Positions 1 through 7,075 of a stretch of 32,585 bases of DNA are shown here, piece after piece. The translations under genes were made by a program, and so were the position numbers. This DNA is from Spirochaetota bacterium (GTDB lineage Bacteria; Spirochaetota; Spirochaetia; Treponematales; UBA12059), in the NCBI GenBank assembly GCA_022703215.1, contig JAKLEE010000005.1:1-32585 (forward strand). Reading direction: 5' to 3'. Each line of letters opens with the position of its first letter. Within the stretch, counting starts at the first letter, position 1. The notes below the pieces were generated by a model that did not search any database, was not told where the DNA came from, and worked only from the letters and a program-made list of their open reading frames with translations.

Positions 1-1697
1 CAGCGCGGGCGGGGGCCGGAACCAGGATCGCGCTCGATGGCGTAGGGGTTCGCCGCCACCCGTGATATCGGCAGCCAGTCCGCGCCAGCGAGCACCCCCC
101 CGAAGGCGGGCGCCACGCGGTCGTCGCCATAGCCGAGGGCGGCCAGATGGAAATAATCGCGGACGCCGTCCGGCTTGTTGCAACGCACGGACAGCTCGGC
201 GATGCTCGCGTCCACCACGCGCGCGAGGTATTCGGCCCGCGTACGGCCGGCCGAATACGCTACATCCATGGAGCCCGAACGGTCGAGCAGGAAGAGGACG
301 AGAGTGGGCCTGACCCGGCTGATGGCGGCCGAGTAGGCCGGTCGGACGCGCGGACCTGCGGCGGCCTCGGCGCGCGGCGGGGCCGGTGTCCAGGCGGCAG
401 GCCCGGGATCCCGCGGGGAGACTGGATCCGCCTGGACCGGAACGTAGAGCTCCTCTCGTGCGGCTCCGTTTCTCCGCGGTACGGCGAGGTCAGCCTCCTC
501 CACCGCATCCACGGCATCCACTGCGGCGTCCGCGGTGACCATCGGCGCTTCGACCGGGGCCGGCTCCTCGGCGACCGCCTGAGCGGGGACCTCGGGCGCG
601 TCGGCAACCTGCGGATCGGACACGGTGGGTGAAGGCGGCGCCGCCGAGACGTGCGGAGGAGTCGCGGGAATCGCGTCCATGCGGCCGGCGCGGCCGAGCG
701 ATTCGAGCCCTTCGCGTACGAGGGCGCTCATGTTGGCCGCCAGGGCCGCGAAGTCGAGCTGGGAACCCGTCCCCGCCACCTCCACCTCGAACTCGACGTC
801 GACGCGGTCGCGTTTCGGGTCGGCCAGCGCCGCCACGATTTCCTGCACCGCGTCGCCCCTGACCCGCGCCGAAACGAGGCGCGAAAGGAGGGCGTCGGAT
901 AGCACGTCGCGGCCAAAGCCGGAACTCCGGCCCTGCTGCAGCTCGGCCGAGAGGCGCTCGATCTCCGCGAGGCTCTCGCCGAGGCGGGCATCGACCGAGC
1001 CGATCTCGTCGACCAGGAAGGCGAGCGGTCCCAGGTTGTCGCGGAGCATGCCGTCGAACGAGAGGGCGAGGGCCGTCATCTCGGCGATCTCGCGCTCGAG
1101 CTTCGAAAGGTCGCGGTTGAATTCGTACACTTCGCGGTAGAGCGCCACGTCGCCGCGCAGCTTCTCGTGCACGAGGCGTTGCTTGTCGTCGTCGCTCGCG
1201 AGCGTCTCGAGCGCGTCGAGGGCGTGGCGGAGCTTGCGGACTATGAGGACGCTGGCGCGCGTCAGGTCCATGGCCAAGGCGCGCACGCGCTCGCGCCCCT
1301 CGTCCATGGCCGCGTCCGCCTCGGCCCGACCGAGGCCGGCAACCTTGGCCGCGAGCGCGAGCCTGCGCTCCTCAGCCTTCTCGAGTTCGGCGAGCCGCCT
1401 CGCGAATTCGCCCTGGACGCCCTCGCCGATCCGGCCGAACACCTCGCGGCACTGGTCGATGCGGCCCCGGAGCAGGGTGATGAGGGCGTCGTAATTGGCG
1501 ACGAGGCCCTCCATGAGCGCGAGCCGCTCTTCCGGCAGCAGCGCGGGCTTCCGCGCGATGGCGAAGATGCCGCGGGCCTTTCCCTCGGAGGCGATGCGCT
1601 CGCGCGCTTCGCGGATCTCGTCCTGCAGGCGTTCGAAGCGCTCATCCTTGATCCGGGGGAATTCGTACGCCGTGCCGAGCACCATGATCTCGTTCAT
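1..1697 (-). CDS. Coiled-coil protein with C-terminal VWA domain (partial, runs off the window)
   Basis: The reading frame is open from ATG at 1697 to the window edge (565 codons, no stop), so the C-terminus is missing. Residues about 1-330 are charged and helical (coiled-coil-like). A Pro/Ala-rich linker covers about 350-455. A VWA domain starts near residue 462 with a MIDAS motif, LLDRSGSM, close to residue 470. The following RDYFHLAALGYG and GGVLAG stretches resemble the bacterial subfamily of small regulatory VWA proteins with a conserved RDYFxxxxxGYG segment. VWA domains bind a divalent metal and usually mediate protein-protein contacts. The start overlaps the stop of the upstream transglutaminase-like gene as ATGA (1697-1694), which implies translational coupling and joint function. 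The partner is unknown. The VWA call is firm; the function is not. Confidence 0.8.
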   Translation of the reverse strand, partial: MNEIMVLGTAYEFPRIKDERFERLQDEIREARERIASEGKARGIFAIARKPALLPEERLALMEGLVANYDALITLLRGRIDQCREVFGRIGEGVQGEFARRLAELEKAEERRLALAAKVAGLGRAEADAAMDEGRERVRALAMDLTRASVLIVRKLRHALDALETLASDDDKQRLVHEKLRGDVALYREVYEFNRDLSKLEREIAEMTALALSFDGMLRDNLGPLAFLVDEIGSVDARLGESLAEIERLSAELQQGRSSGFGRDVLSDALLSRLVSARVRGDAVQEIVAALADPKRDRVDVEFEVEVAGTGSQLDFAALAANMSALVREGLESLGRAGRMDAIPATPPHVSAAPPSPTVSDPQVADAPEVPAQAVAEEPAPVEAPMVTADAAVDAVDAVEEADLAVPRRNGAAREELYVPVQADPVSPRDPGPAAWTPAPPRAEAAAGPRVRPAYSAAISRVRPTLVLFLLDRSGSMDVAYSAGRTRAEYLARVVDASIAELSVRCNKPDGVRDYFHLAALGYGDDRVAPAFGGVLAGADWLPISRVAANPYAIERDPGSGPRPR

Positions 1698-3118
1698 CGC
1701 CCGCTCTCCCACGCGACCTCGAGGCGGTCGCCGTCGAAACTGTAGCTGCCGAGTTCCCAATCGAGCACGAGCCAGCGCTCGCCCGTCGACCGGTCGAGCG
1801 TCGCGGCGAGCGACGGCGCGCGGCGGCCGGCGGCTCGGGCGACGCGTTCGAGCACCTCGTCGGCAATCGCGCCGTTTCCCACCCAGGCCTCCGCCCATGC
1901 GTGCCCGGAGCTTCCCTTGATGCCGTGGACGATGCGCGCCCGGCCGCCCACCGCCACGACGCAGGATGCGACGAGCGCGGCGAAGTCGTCGCAATCTCCG
2001 GCGAGGCCGAGCGCCAGGCTACGTCGCGCGGGGCTCGTGTAGTCGGTCCACGACACGGCCGGATCGGACACGTACTTCCACCCTGAGGCCACAGCCGCGT
2101 GCACGAGCACGAGTTGCCTCGCCCCCGCGGCGTTCGGGAGCCGCGAACCTTGGGGCTCGTCCCAGGCGCCGGGAGCCGCCGAGGCGGCCTTTACCGCGAA
2201 GTCGCGCACGACCGGATCGGCGGGCTGCACGGCCCTGTCGTAGCGCCCGCCCGCCACGAGGGGCAGGTCGCGTTCGAGCCGGCCTTCCATTTCGGCCAGG
2301 GCCGCGCGGGCTGCCGCGAGCTCGACCTCGAGCGCCGCCCCGCCTTCCGCCGCCCGGGCGAGCGCGGCCTTGTCGGCTTCCGCCCGTTCGAGGCGCTCGG
2401 AGAGCTCGGCGAGGGCCTTTTCCTTTTCCGCGAGCGTCGCGTCCTTCCCCTCGAGCGCACGCCGGACGGCGGCCTCCACCTCCGGGTTACGATACTCGGC
2501 GCCGAAGCTCGCGGCCACCGAGCGGAGCGCCGCTTCGACGCTGGAGGAATCGAGCTTCGTCGCGCTCTCGGGAAACGGGTCGAGGCCGGCGAGCACGATC
2601 AGTGCCGCGAGGCCGAGGGCCGGCGGCAGCAGCAGTCCCGGTCCGGCTCCGAGCCGCGCGATGCGGCCGGCCAGATTGCCCGAAACCACCGCGAGCGCGC
2701 CGGCGAAAAGCGCGGGTCCGACCTCGGCGAATGGCGCGAAGCGGAACAGCGAACGCCGCACGCCCTCGAGCCCCGGCAACTCGAACGCTCCCGCGAAGAG
2801 CAGCACGCCCGCGGCGAGTCCGGAGAGCACCGGGAGCGCCTTCCGCACCGTGCCGAAGAGGGCGGCGAGGAGGAAGCATGCGGCGAAGGCCAAAAGCAGG
2901 ATGCCGCTCTCGCCGAACGCGCCGAACGCGCTCCGGGCGAAACCCGCGGGTCCCGTCACGCCGAAGGCCGCGAGCGCGGGCGACGCGAGGAAGGCGAGGC
3001 CGAGAAGGGCGAGGAAATCGCCTGCGCGCTCGTGGCGCGAACGAGCGGCGGGAGCGGGTACCCCACCCGTGACGTCAAAGCCTGTTCCGCGTCGGGTTTC
3101 TGCCATGCGTTCATCCAT
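1694..3118 (-). CDS. Membrane protein with coiled coil and transglutaminase-like domain
   Basis: The N-terminus has about five hydrophobic segments within the first 210 residues. An Ala/Glu-rich coiled coil follows, then a C-terminal transglutaminase-like (papain-fold) domain. The catalytic triad is visible: Cys in AGDCDDFA, His in SSGHAWAE about 30 residues later, and Asp in LVLDWE near the C-terminus. Such domains act as cysteine proteases or cross-linkers, often in the envelope. The frame is open to an ATG at 3166, but that codon lies inside the -10 box at 3170-3165. The start is therefore more likely ATG 3118 (MDERMAE) or ATG 3106, which has a weak GGA upstream. The gene is coupled by ATGA to the VWA gene. 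The pairing recalls clusters in which transglutaminase and VWA proteins occur together, but no MoxR ATPase is visible here. Confidence 0.8.
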   Translation of the reverse strand: MDERMAETRRGTGFDVTGGVPAPAARSRHERAGDFLALLGLAFLASPALAAFGVTGPAGFARSAFGAFGESGILLLAFAACFLLAALFGTVRKALPVLSGLAAGVLLFAGAFELPGLEGVRRSLFRFAPFAEVGPALFAGALAVVSGNLAGRIARLGAGPGLLLPPALGLAALIVLAGLDPFPESATKLDSSSVEAALRSVAASFGAEYRNPEVEAAVRRALEGKDATLAEKEKALAELSERLERAEADKAALARAAEGGAALEVELAAARAALAEMEGRLERDLPLVAGGRYDRAVQPADPVVRDFAVKAASAAPGAWDEPQGSRLPNAAGARQLVLVHAAVASGWKYVSDPAVSWTDYTSPARRSLALGLAGDCDDFAALVASCVVAVGGRARIVHGIKGSSGHAWAEAWVGNGAIADEVLERVARAAGRRAPSLAATLDRSTGERWLVLDWELGSYSFDGDRLEVAWESGR

Positions 3119-3164
3119 CGGAAAGCGTTCGACCGCGCGCCGACGGCGCGCGCCCGGCCAGTCC

Positions 3165-3192
3165 ATTCTACGCCATCAGCGCGCGAAGGCAA
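3165..3192 (-). promoter_or_regulatory. Promoter of the transglutaminase-VWA operon
   Basis: On the minus strand TTGCCT (3192-3187), a 16-bp spacer and TAGAAT (3170-3165) resemble a housekeeping sigma-70 promoter. The start of transcription would fall near 3158, downstream of the first possible ATG at 3166. It lies only 25 bp past the stop of the upstream 136-aa gene, so read-through from the sigma-54 operon is also possible. Confidence 0.5.
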
Positions 3193-3216
3193 GCGGACGC
3201 GCCGTGCGCCGGGGCC

Positions 3217-3627
3217 TCAGCGGGGAACGAAGCGCAACACCTCGGGTCCGAGCGGAGGGAGGAAGGTCATGGTGGCGCCTCCCCGGAGCACGCAGTCTAT
3301 CCGCGCGTCGAGGAGGCAGGCGCGGGCTGCCGCGAGGCACACCTCGTGTTCGGTGGCGGCGTCGAGGAAATGACAGGAGTACACGGCGCGCCCGTCCTCC
3401 GCGACTGCCCTGAGGCCGGCCACCTCCCCGCGGCGAATCTTGTCGGTCAGCTCGCCGTGATCGAGTATGGAGAAGACGATCGCCAGCTCGTACAGCCAGC
3501 GCTCGGTCCGCGCGCGCGCCGCCCGGGGAGCCAGGCGCGAGCGCCGTTTCCTTTTCCGCGGCGGCGCCGGGACCCGTCCTTCACTCTCCGGGGCGCCCGG
3601 AACCGCCTCGATCACACAGGTATCCAT
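3217..3627 (-). CDS. Hypothetical protein, second gene of the PrsW operon
   Basis: I do not recognise this 136-aa protein. The first 40 residues are Pro/Arg/Lys-rich with a strongly basic cluster (RKRKRRSR). The rest looks like a compact mixed alpha/beta domain containing several Cys residues (YSCHF, EVCLAAARACLL, IDCVL). There is no signal peptide and no clear membrane segment. Two ATGs are possible. The one at 3627 (MDTCVIEA) has AGGAG at 7 nt, while the one at 3633 is too close to it. The gene begins 38 bp after the PrsW stop on the same strand, so it is probably co-transcribed from the sigma-54 promoter at 5034-5050. It could be a substrate, adaptor or regulator of the protease; that is inference from position only. 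Confidence 0.6.
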   Translation of the reverse strand: MDTCVIEAVPGAPESEGRVPAPPRKRKRRSRLAPRAARARTERWLYELAIVFSILDHGELTDKIRRGEVAGLRAVAEDGRAVYSCHFLDAATEHEVCLAAARACLLDARIDCVLRGGATMTFLPPLGPEVLRFVPR

Positions 3628-3665
3628 CTTCATGCTCCTCCAGCTCCATTCCCGAAGCGCCGCGC

Positions 3666-5012
3666 TCAGCTCCTGCGCGCGACGTTCCCGAAGCGCTTCC
3701 AGACCGCGTCCGGATTCCGGTAACGCGTCTCGGCGAGCGCGGTCCGCCGGGACGAATAGCGCTTCCCCCCGCTCCGCTCGGCTATCGCGTCGCGGACATC
3801 CGGGTCACGGTGCGTCTCGCCGGGCGCCCTCGGCCGCCGCCAGTCCCGCTCGCGCGACGCGGGCGCGGCATCGCGGAAATTCATTCCGAGCAGGGCCCAG
3901 GGCTCGCGCGGATGGGCGATCGGATCCGGGAGGGGAAATGCCGCCTTGCCGATGAGGGGTTCGAGGATTGCCAGGGCCGTCCGCTCGTCCTTGCCCGCCA
4001 TCGTCCGCACGGTCCGGACAAAAGCCTCGCGGCTTCCCTCCGGCATCCTCCGCCACGCGTCCTCGAGCTCCTCGCGCGCGTCAGCCTCGCCCGAGACGAG
4101 GCGCGCCGCCGCCCACAGGGCTTTCGAGTAATGCCCGCCGCCGGGTGCTAGATACGCGGCGCGGAACGACGCCGCGGAGCGCACCCAGTCGCCCCCCGCA
4201 GCGAGGTAGATTCCCTGCCTGAGCAGGAGGGTCCGGCTGCGGGGATCGAGGGCGAGCCCCCGCCCGATCGCCTCGAGCGCCTTTACGCGCTCGGCCACCG
4301 GATAGGCGCGGTAGGGAGAATGCCGCCCCGCCTCGCGCACGAGCCTGGCCAGGGCGAACGCGACCAGAGCGTCCCAGAGGAACGCCGTCATCCCCGCGTG
4401 GTACGCGATGGTGTTGTGGAGGCCGTGCGCCAGGCTCGCGGCCGCGACGCCCAGGACGGGCAGGCCACGCCACAGGCGCTCGGCGCGAACCTCGCCCCAG
4501 TAGAGCGTCCCGCCCCAGACCGCGCCCGACAGCGCGGTGTACGCCATGTGCCCGCCCAGTTCCGCAAGCGAGCGGATCGCAATGTTCGCCACCCCGAAAT
4601 CGAGCCCGTAGAAGAAGTTCTCGACGAGCGCGAAGCCGAGTCCGACCGTCGCGCCGTGCAGCGCCCCGTCCAGTGGCTCGCGGTACGCCTTCACCAGCCT
4701 GGTGGCGAGGTAGAAGGCGAGGAATTTCGCGAACTCTTCGGAGACCGCGACGAAGAGGGTGTAGTAGAGGAAGCTCGCGACGACGCCGTCGGTCGCGTCC
4801 GCGAACACCCAGAGGCCGTTGATGCCATAGGCGAACACCGAGAGCGGGGCGCTCGCCATGCCCGCCAGCACGAAGACCGGCAGCCACGCGACGCGGCGCT
4901 TCCTGGGCGCGTAGCGATCCCTGCGCGACAGCCAGGTCGACCACCCGACGAGCGCCGCAAGGTCGATGGCGAGTATCGCGATTACTCCGAGCGCGGCTTC
5001 CCAACCCGTCAT
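3666..5012 (-). CDS. PrsW-family intramembrane metalloprotease with C-terminal TPR-like tail
   Basis: This 448-aa protein has about eight hydrophobic segments and all the PrsW signatures: SEEFAK (residues ~91-96), GLGFALVENFFYG (~125-137), GGHMAY (~153-158) and AHGLHN (~195-200). The conserved Glu and His residues form the active centre in this family, whose Bacillus member cleaves the anti-sigma factor RsiW in the membrane. After the membrane domain, residues ~240-360 look like helical TPR-type repeats, followed by an Arg-rich tail. The start is ATG 5012 (MTGWEA), with AGGAGG at 5 nt. An upstream in-frame ATG at 5051 lies in the promoter and is rejected. The gene is divergent from an RtcR-like sigma-54 activator and carries a sigma-54 promoter. 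The substrate is unknown. Confidence 0.88.
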   Translation of the reverse strand: MTGWEAALGVIAILAIDLAALVGWSTWLSRRDRYAPRKRRVAWLPVFVLAGMASAPLSVFAYGINGLWVFADATDGVVASFLYYTLFVAVSEEFAKFLAFYLATRLVKAYREPLDGALHGATVGLGFALVENFFYGLDFGVANIAIRSLAELGGHMAYTALSGAVWGGTLYWGEVRAERLWRGLPVLGVAAASLAHGLHNTIAYHAGMTAFLWDALVAFALARLVREAGRHSPYRAYPVAERVKALEAIGRGLALDPRSRTLLLRQGIYLAAGGDWVRSAASFRAAYLAPGGGHYSKALWAAARLVSGEADAREELEDAWRRMPEGSREAFVRTVRTMAGKDERTALAILEPLIGKAAFPLPDPIAHPREPWALLGMNFRDAAPASRERDWRRPRAPGETHRDPDVRDAIAERSGGKRYSSRRTALAETRYRNPDAVWKRFGNVARRS

Positions 5013-5033
5013 CGCATCCTCCTGCCAGAGAAT

Positions 5034-5050
5034 AAGCAAGAACCTTGCCA
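5034..5050 (-). promoter_or_regulatory. Sigma-54 (-24/-12) promoter of the PrsW operon
   Basis: On the minus strand the sequence reads TGGCAAG (5050-5044), GTTC, TTGCTT (5039-5034). The consensus is TGGCACG-N4-TTGCW, so only one defined base differs and the spacing is exact. With C of TTGC at -12, transcription would start near 5024-5026. That is just upstream of the AGGAGG ribosome site and ATG 5012. A sigma-54 activator gene lies divergently 270 bp away, which strengthens the call. Confidence 0.75.
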
Positions 5051-5165
5051 CGGGATGTCAGTTTTGGGACTTAATCGCCACGAATGCTCTCGGACCATTA
5101 ATTCCAGTCAGGCCTTTGACTTGCCGGCCCGTACGCACACCCTCGCACGCCCCTCGGAGCGCGAA

Positions 5166-5245
5166 GGAACCGCGGGCCGAACCATGCCCGCCCGTCGCGT
5201 GGCGTCGAGACGCAACCGCGGTTCCGCCCGGGCAACGCGGGTTGC
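5166..5245. promoter_or_regulatory. Candidate upstream activating sites for the sigma-54 activator
   Basis: Two 14-bp dyads share the form GCAAC-N4-GTTNC: GCAACCGCGGTTCC (5212-5225) and GCAACGCGGGTTGC (5232-5245). Their starts are 20 bp apart, about two helical turns, so they would face the same side of the DNA. A third, half-conserved copy, GGAACCGCGG (5166-5175), is the exact inverse of 5216-5225. The full sites lie about 195-215 bp upstream of the PrsW transcription start, within the usual range for bacterial enhancer sites. They also sit ~75-110 bp before the activator gene, so autoregulation is possible. Nothing else is visible in the 5051-5300 gap. Confidence 0.5.
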
Positions 5246-5304
5246 GCGCATTACACAGATCACCGATGCCGCGACGAGCGCCTGTCGCGCCGTCCCCGTT
5301 TCCC

Positions 5305-5313
5305 TGTTATCAT
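5305..5313 (+). promoter_or_regulatory. Extended -10 element of the CARF/sigma-54 activator gene
   Basis: TGTTATCAT (5305-5313) is TGn plus TATCAT, 5/6 to the -10 consensus. It ends 7 nt before ATG 5321, and no Shine-Dalgarno is present, so the transcript is probably leaderless. No clear -35 box is seen. Confidence 0.45.
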
Positions 5314-5320
5314 CGCTGAC

Positions 5321-7006
5321 ATGGCACTCAGCGACGATTCCGGCGGGAACTACCGCGTCCTCCTCACCTTCGTGGGCAACCACGACCCGCGCGGGGCGGA
5401 CTCCGACGAATACGGCCCCGTCCTCTCGCTCCTCGAAGCGAAGCCCTTCGACCGGGTCGTCATTTACTGCACGGGACCCGAATACGTCGAGCGTGCCCGC
5501 GCGGTGCAGGCGGAGGCCGAGGCCTGGGGATTCGCAGGCGCCTTCTCGTTCGTGGACCTCGAACTCGAGTCGGTCATCGACTACGCGGAAATCTATCCCA
5601 AGCTCCGCGACCTGACCGGACGCGTCATCGAGTCACTCGAGGTGGACGATCCGGACCTGTCGATACTGCTCGACCCGGGGACGCCGCAGATGCAGACCTC
5701 GTGGTTCCTGCTCGCGCGCTCGGGCCTCGTGCGGGCCCGGCTGCTCCAGGGCGTGCCGCGGCGCTTCTCGGGCGGAGCCTACAAGGTCCGCGAAGTCGAC
5801 CTCGACGGCGCGGACCTGCCGCTGGTCACGATCACGGATCATTCGATCAAACCGGAATCGCCCGTCGTCCTCTTCCAGCCTGACTGGCATGGACCTTACA
5901 GGGGGAGCTTTTACAAGCTCGACGGCCTCGGGACGGCGGAGGATACGGGAAGCGCGGCGACGGAGCGCGGGCGCGCGGGCGCCGAATGGTTCGTCGCCGA
6001 CCTGCCCGCCTTCACCGTGCGCGACGGGGCCATGCTCGAGCTCTTCGGGCGCGCCGCGCGGGTGGCCGCCTATGACAACCCGATCCTCCTGCTCGGCGAG
6101 ACGGGGGTCGGGAAAGACGTGCTCGCCCGCTTCATCCAGGCGCGTTCGCGCCGCTCCGACGGCCCCTTCGTCATCCTGAACTGCGCGGCGATCCCCCGCG
6201 AGCTGGTCGAGAGCGAGCTCTTCGGCCACGCCCGCGGAGCCTTCACGGGGGCCGAGCGCGAACGGCTCGGGAAATTCCGCTCCGCCGACGGCGGCACCCT
6301 TTTCCTCGACGAGATCGGCGACCTTCCCCTCGAGGTGCAGCCCAAGCTGCTCCGCGCGCTCGAGCAGGGCAGCTTCGCGCCCGTGGGTTCGGATCGCGAG
6401 GTCCGCGCGGACGTCCGGCTCGTCGCAGCCACCAACCGCGACCTCGCCTCGATGGCGCGCTCCGGGACCTTCCGCGCCGACCTGCTCGGCCGCGTCGCGG
6501 GCATCGAGCTCCGCATCCCGCCGCTCCGCGAACGCCGCTCGGAGATAGTTCCTTTGGCGGAAGGTTTCCTGGAAGCCTGGAACGGGCGCTACGACGAGGA
6601 CAAGCGTTTCGCGCCCGACTTGCTCCGCGCCCTCGAGTCGCGCGACTGGCCGGGCAACATCCGGGAGCTCCGCAACGCGGTCGAGCGCATGGCCGCCATC
6701 GCGCTCGGCGACGAGCTGGGAGAGGAGTTGCTGGAGCAATCCGGCGCCGGCCTTCCCGCGCGCGGCTCCGGCGGCACCTGGTTCGCGCCGGAGGCATCTT
6801 CCGGTCGCGGCCGGATTCCCGAGGGCGGCATGGACCTCAGGGCCTGGTTCTACGCGGCCGAGCGCGAGTTCTTCCGCGAGGCGCTCGAACGCGCCGGCGG
6901 CAAGCGCGAGCGGGCGGCAGCCCTGCTCGGACTCAAGGCGCCCGCTTTCCGCAAGGCGCTCAGGGAGCGCTTTCCCGAGCTCTCGGATCCGATCATCGAC
7001 GAGTGA
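5321..7006 (+). CDS. RtcR-like sigma-54-dependent activator with N-terminal CARF domain
   Basis: This 561-aa protein has three parts. Residues ~10-170 resemble the CARF domain of RtcR: LLTFVGNHDPRG at the start, and LLDPGTPQMQTSWFLLARS (~116-134) followed by RARLLQG, corresponding to the ligand-site region of RtcR. Residues ~235-460 are an AAA+ sigma-54 activator domain with Walker A GETGVGKD (259-266), GAFTGA (306-311), Walker B TLFLDE (326-331), sensor AATNRD and WPGNIREL (443-450). Residues ~510-550 form a Fis-type helix-turn-helix. RtcR responds to RNA ends bearing a 2',3'-cyclic phosphate, and other CARF domains bind cyclic oligoadenylates. The ligand here is unknown. No rtcBA genes adjoin it; the divergent PrsW operon with a sigma-54 promoter is the likely target. 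The arginine-finger region reads FRADLLGR rather than the usual FRxDLYYR. Confidence 0.9.
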   Translation: MALSDDSGGNYRVLLTFVGNHDPRGADSDEYGPVLSLLEAKPFDRVVIYCTGPEYVERARAVQAEAEAWGFAGAFSFVDLELESVIDYAEIYPKLRDLTGRVIESLEVDDPDLSILLDPGTPQMQTSWFLLARSGLVRARLLQGVPRRFSGGAYKVREVDLDGADLPLVTITDHSIKPESPVVLFQPDWHGPYRGSFYKLDGLGTAEDTGSAATERGRAGAEWFVADLPAFTVRDGAMLELFGRAARVAAYDNPILLLGETGVGKDVLARFIQARSRRSDGPFVILNCAAIPRELVESELFGHARGAFTGAERERLGKFRSADGGTLFLDEIGDLPLEVQPKLLRALEQGSFAPVGSDREVRADVRLVAATNRDLASMARSGTFRADLLGRVAGIELRIPPLRERRSEIVPLAEGFLEAWNGRYDEDKRFAPDLLRALESRDWPGNIRELRNAVERMAAIALGDELGEELLEQSGAGLPARGSGGTWFAPEASSGRGRIPEGGMDLRAWFYAAEREFFREALERAGGKRERAAALLGLKAPAFRKALRERFPELSDPIIDE

Positions 7007-7075
7007 GCCGAGGGCGAAGCCGGCTATCGTGCCACCCCGCGAAACCTCCTCAAGAGAGGATGCCAGCCTGACGCT

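Noticed and set aside
5321-7006. Orthodox RtcR controlling rtcBA
   Set aside because: No RtcB ligase or RtcA cyclase gene is found on either side, and the only sigma-54 promoter seen faces PrsW.
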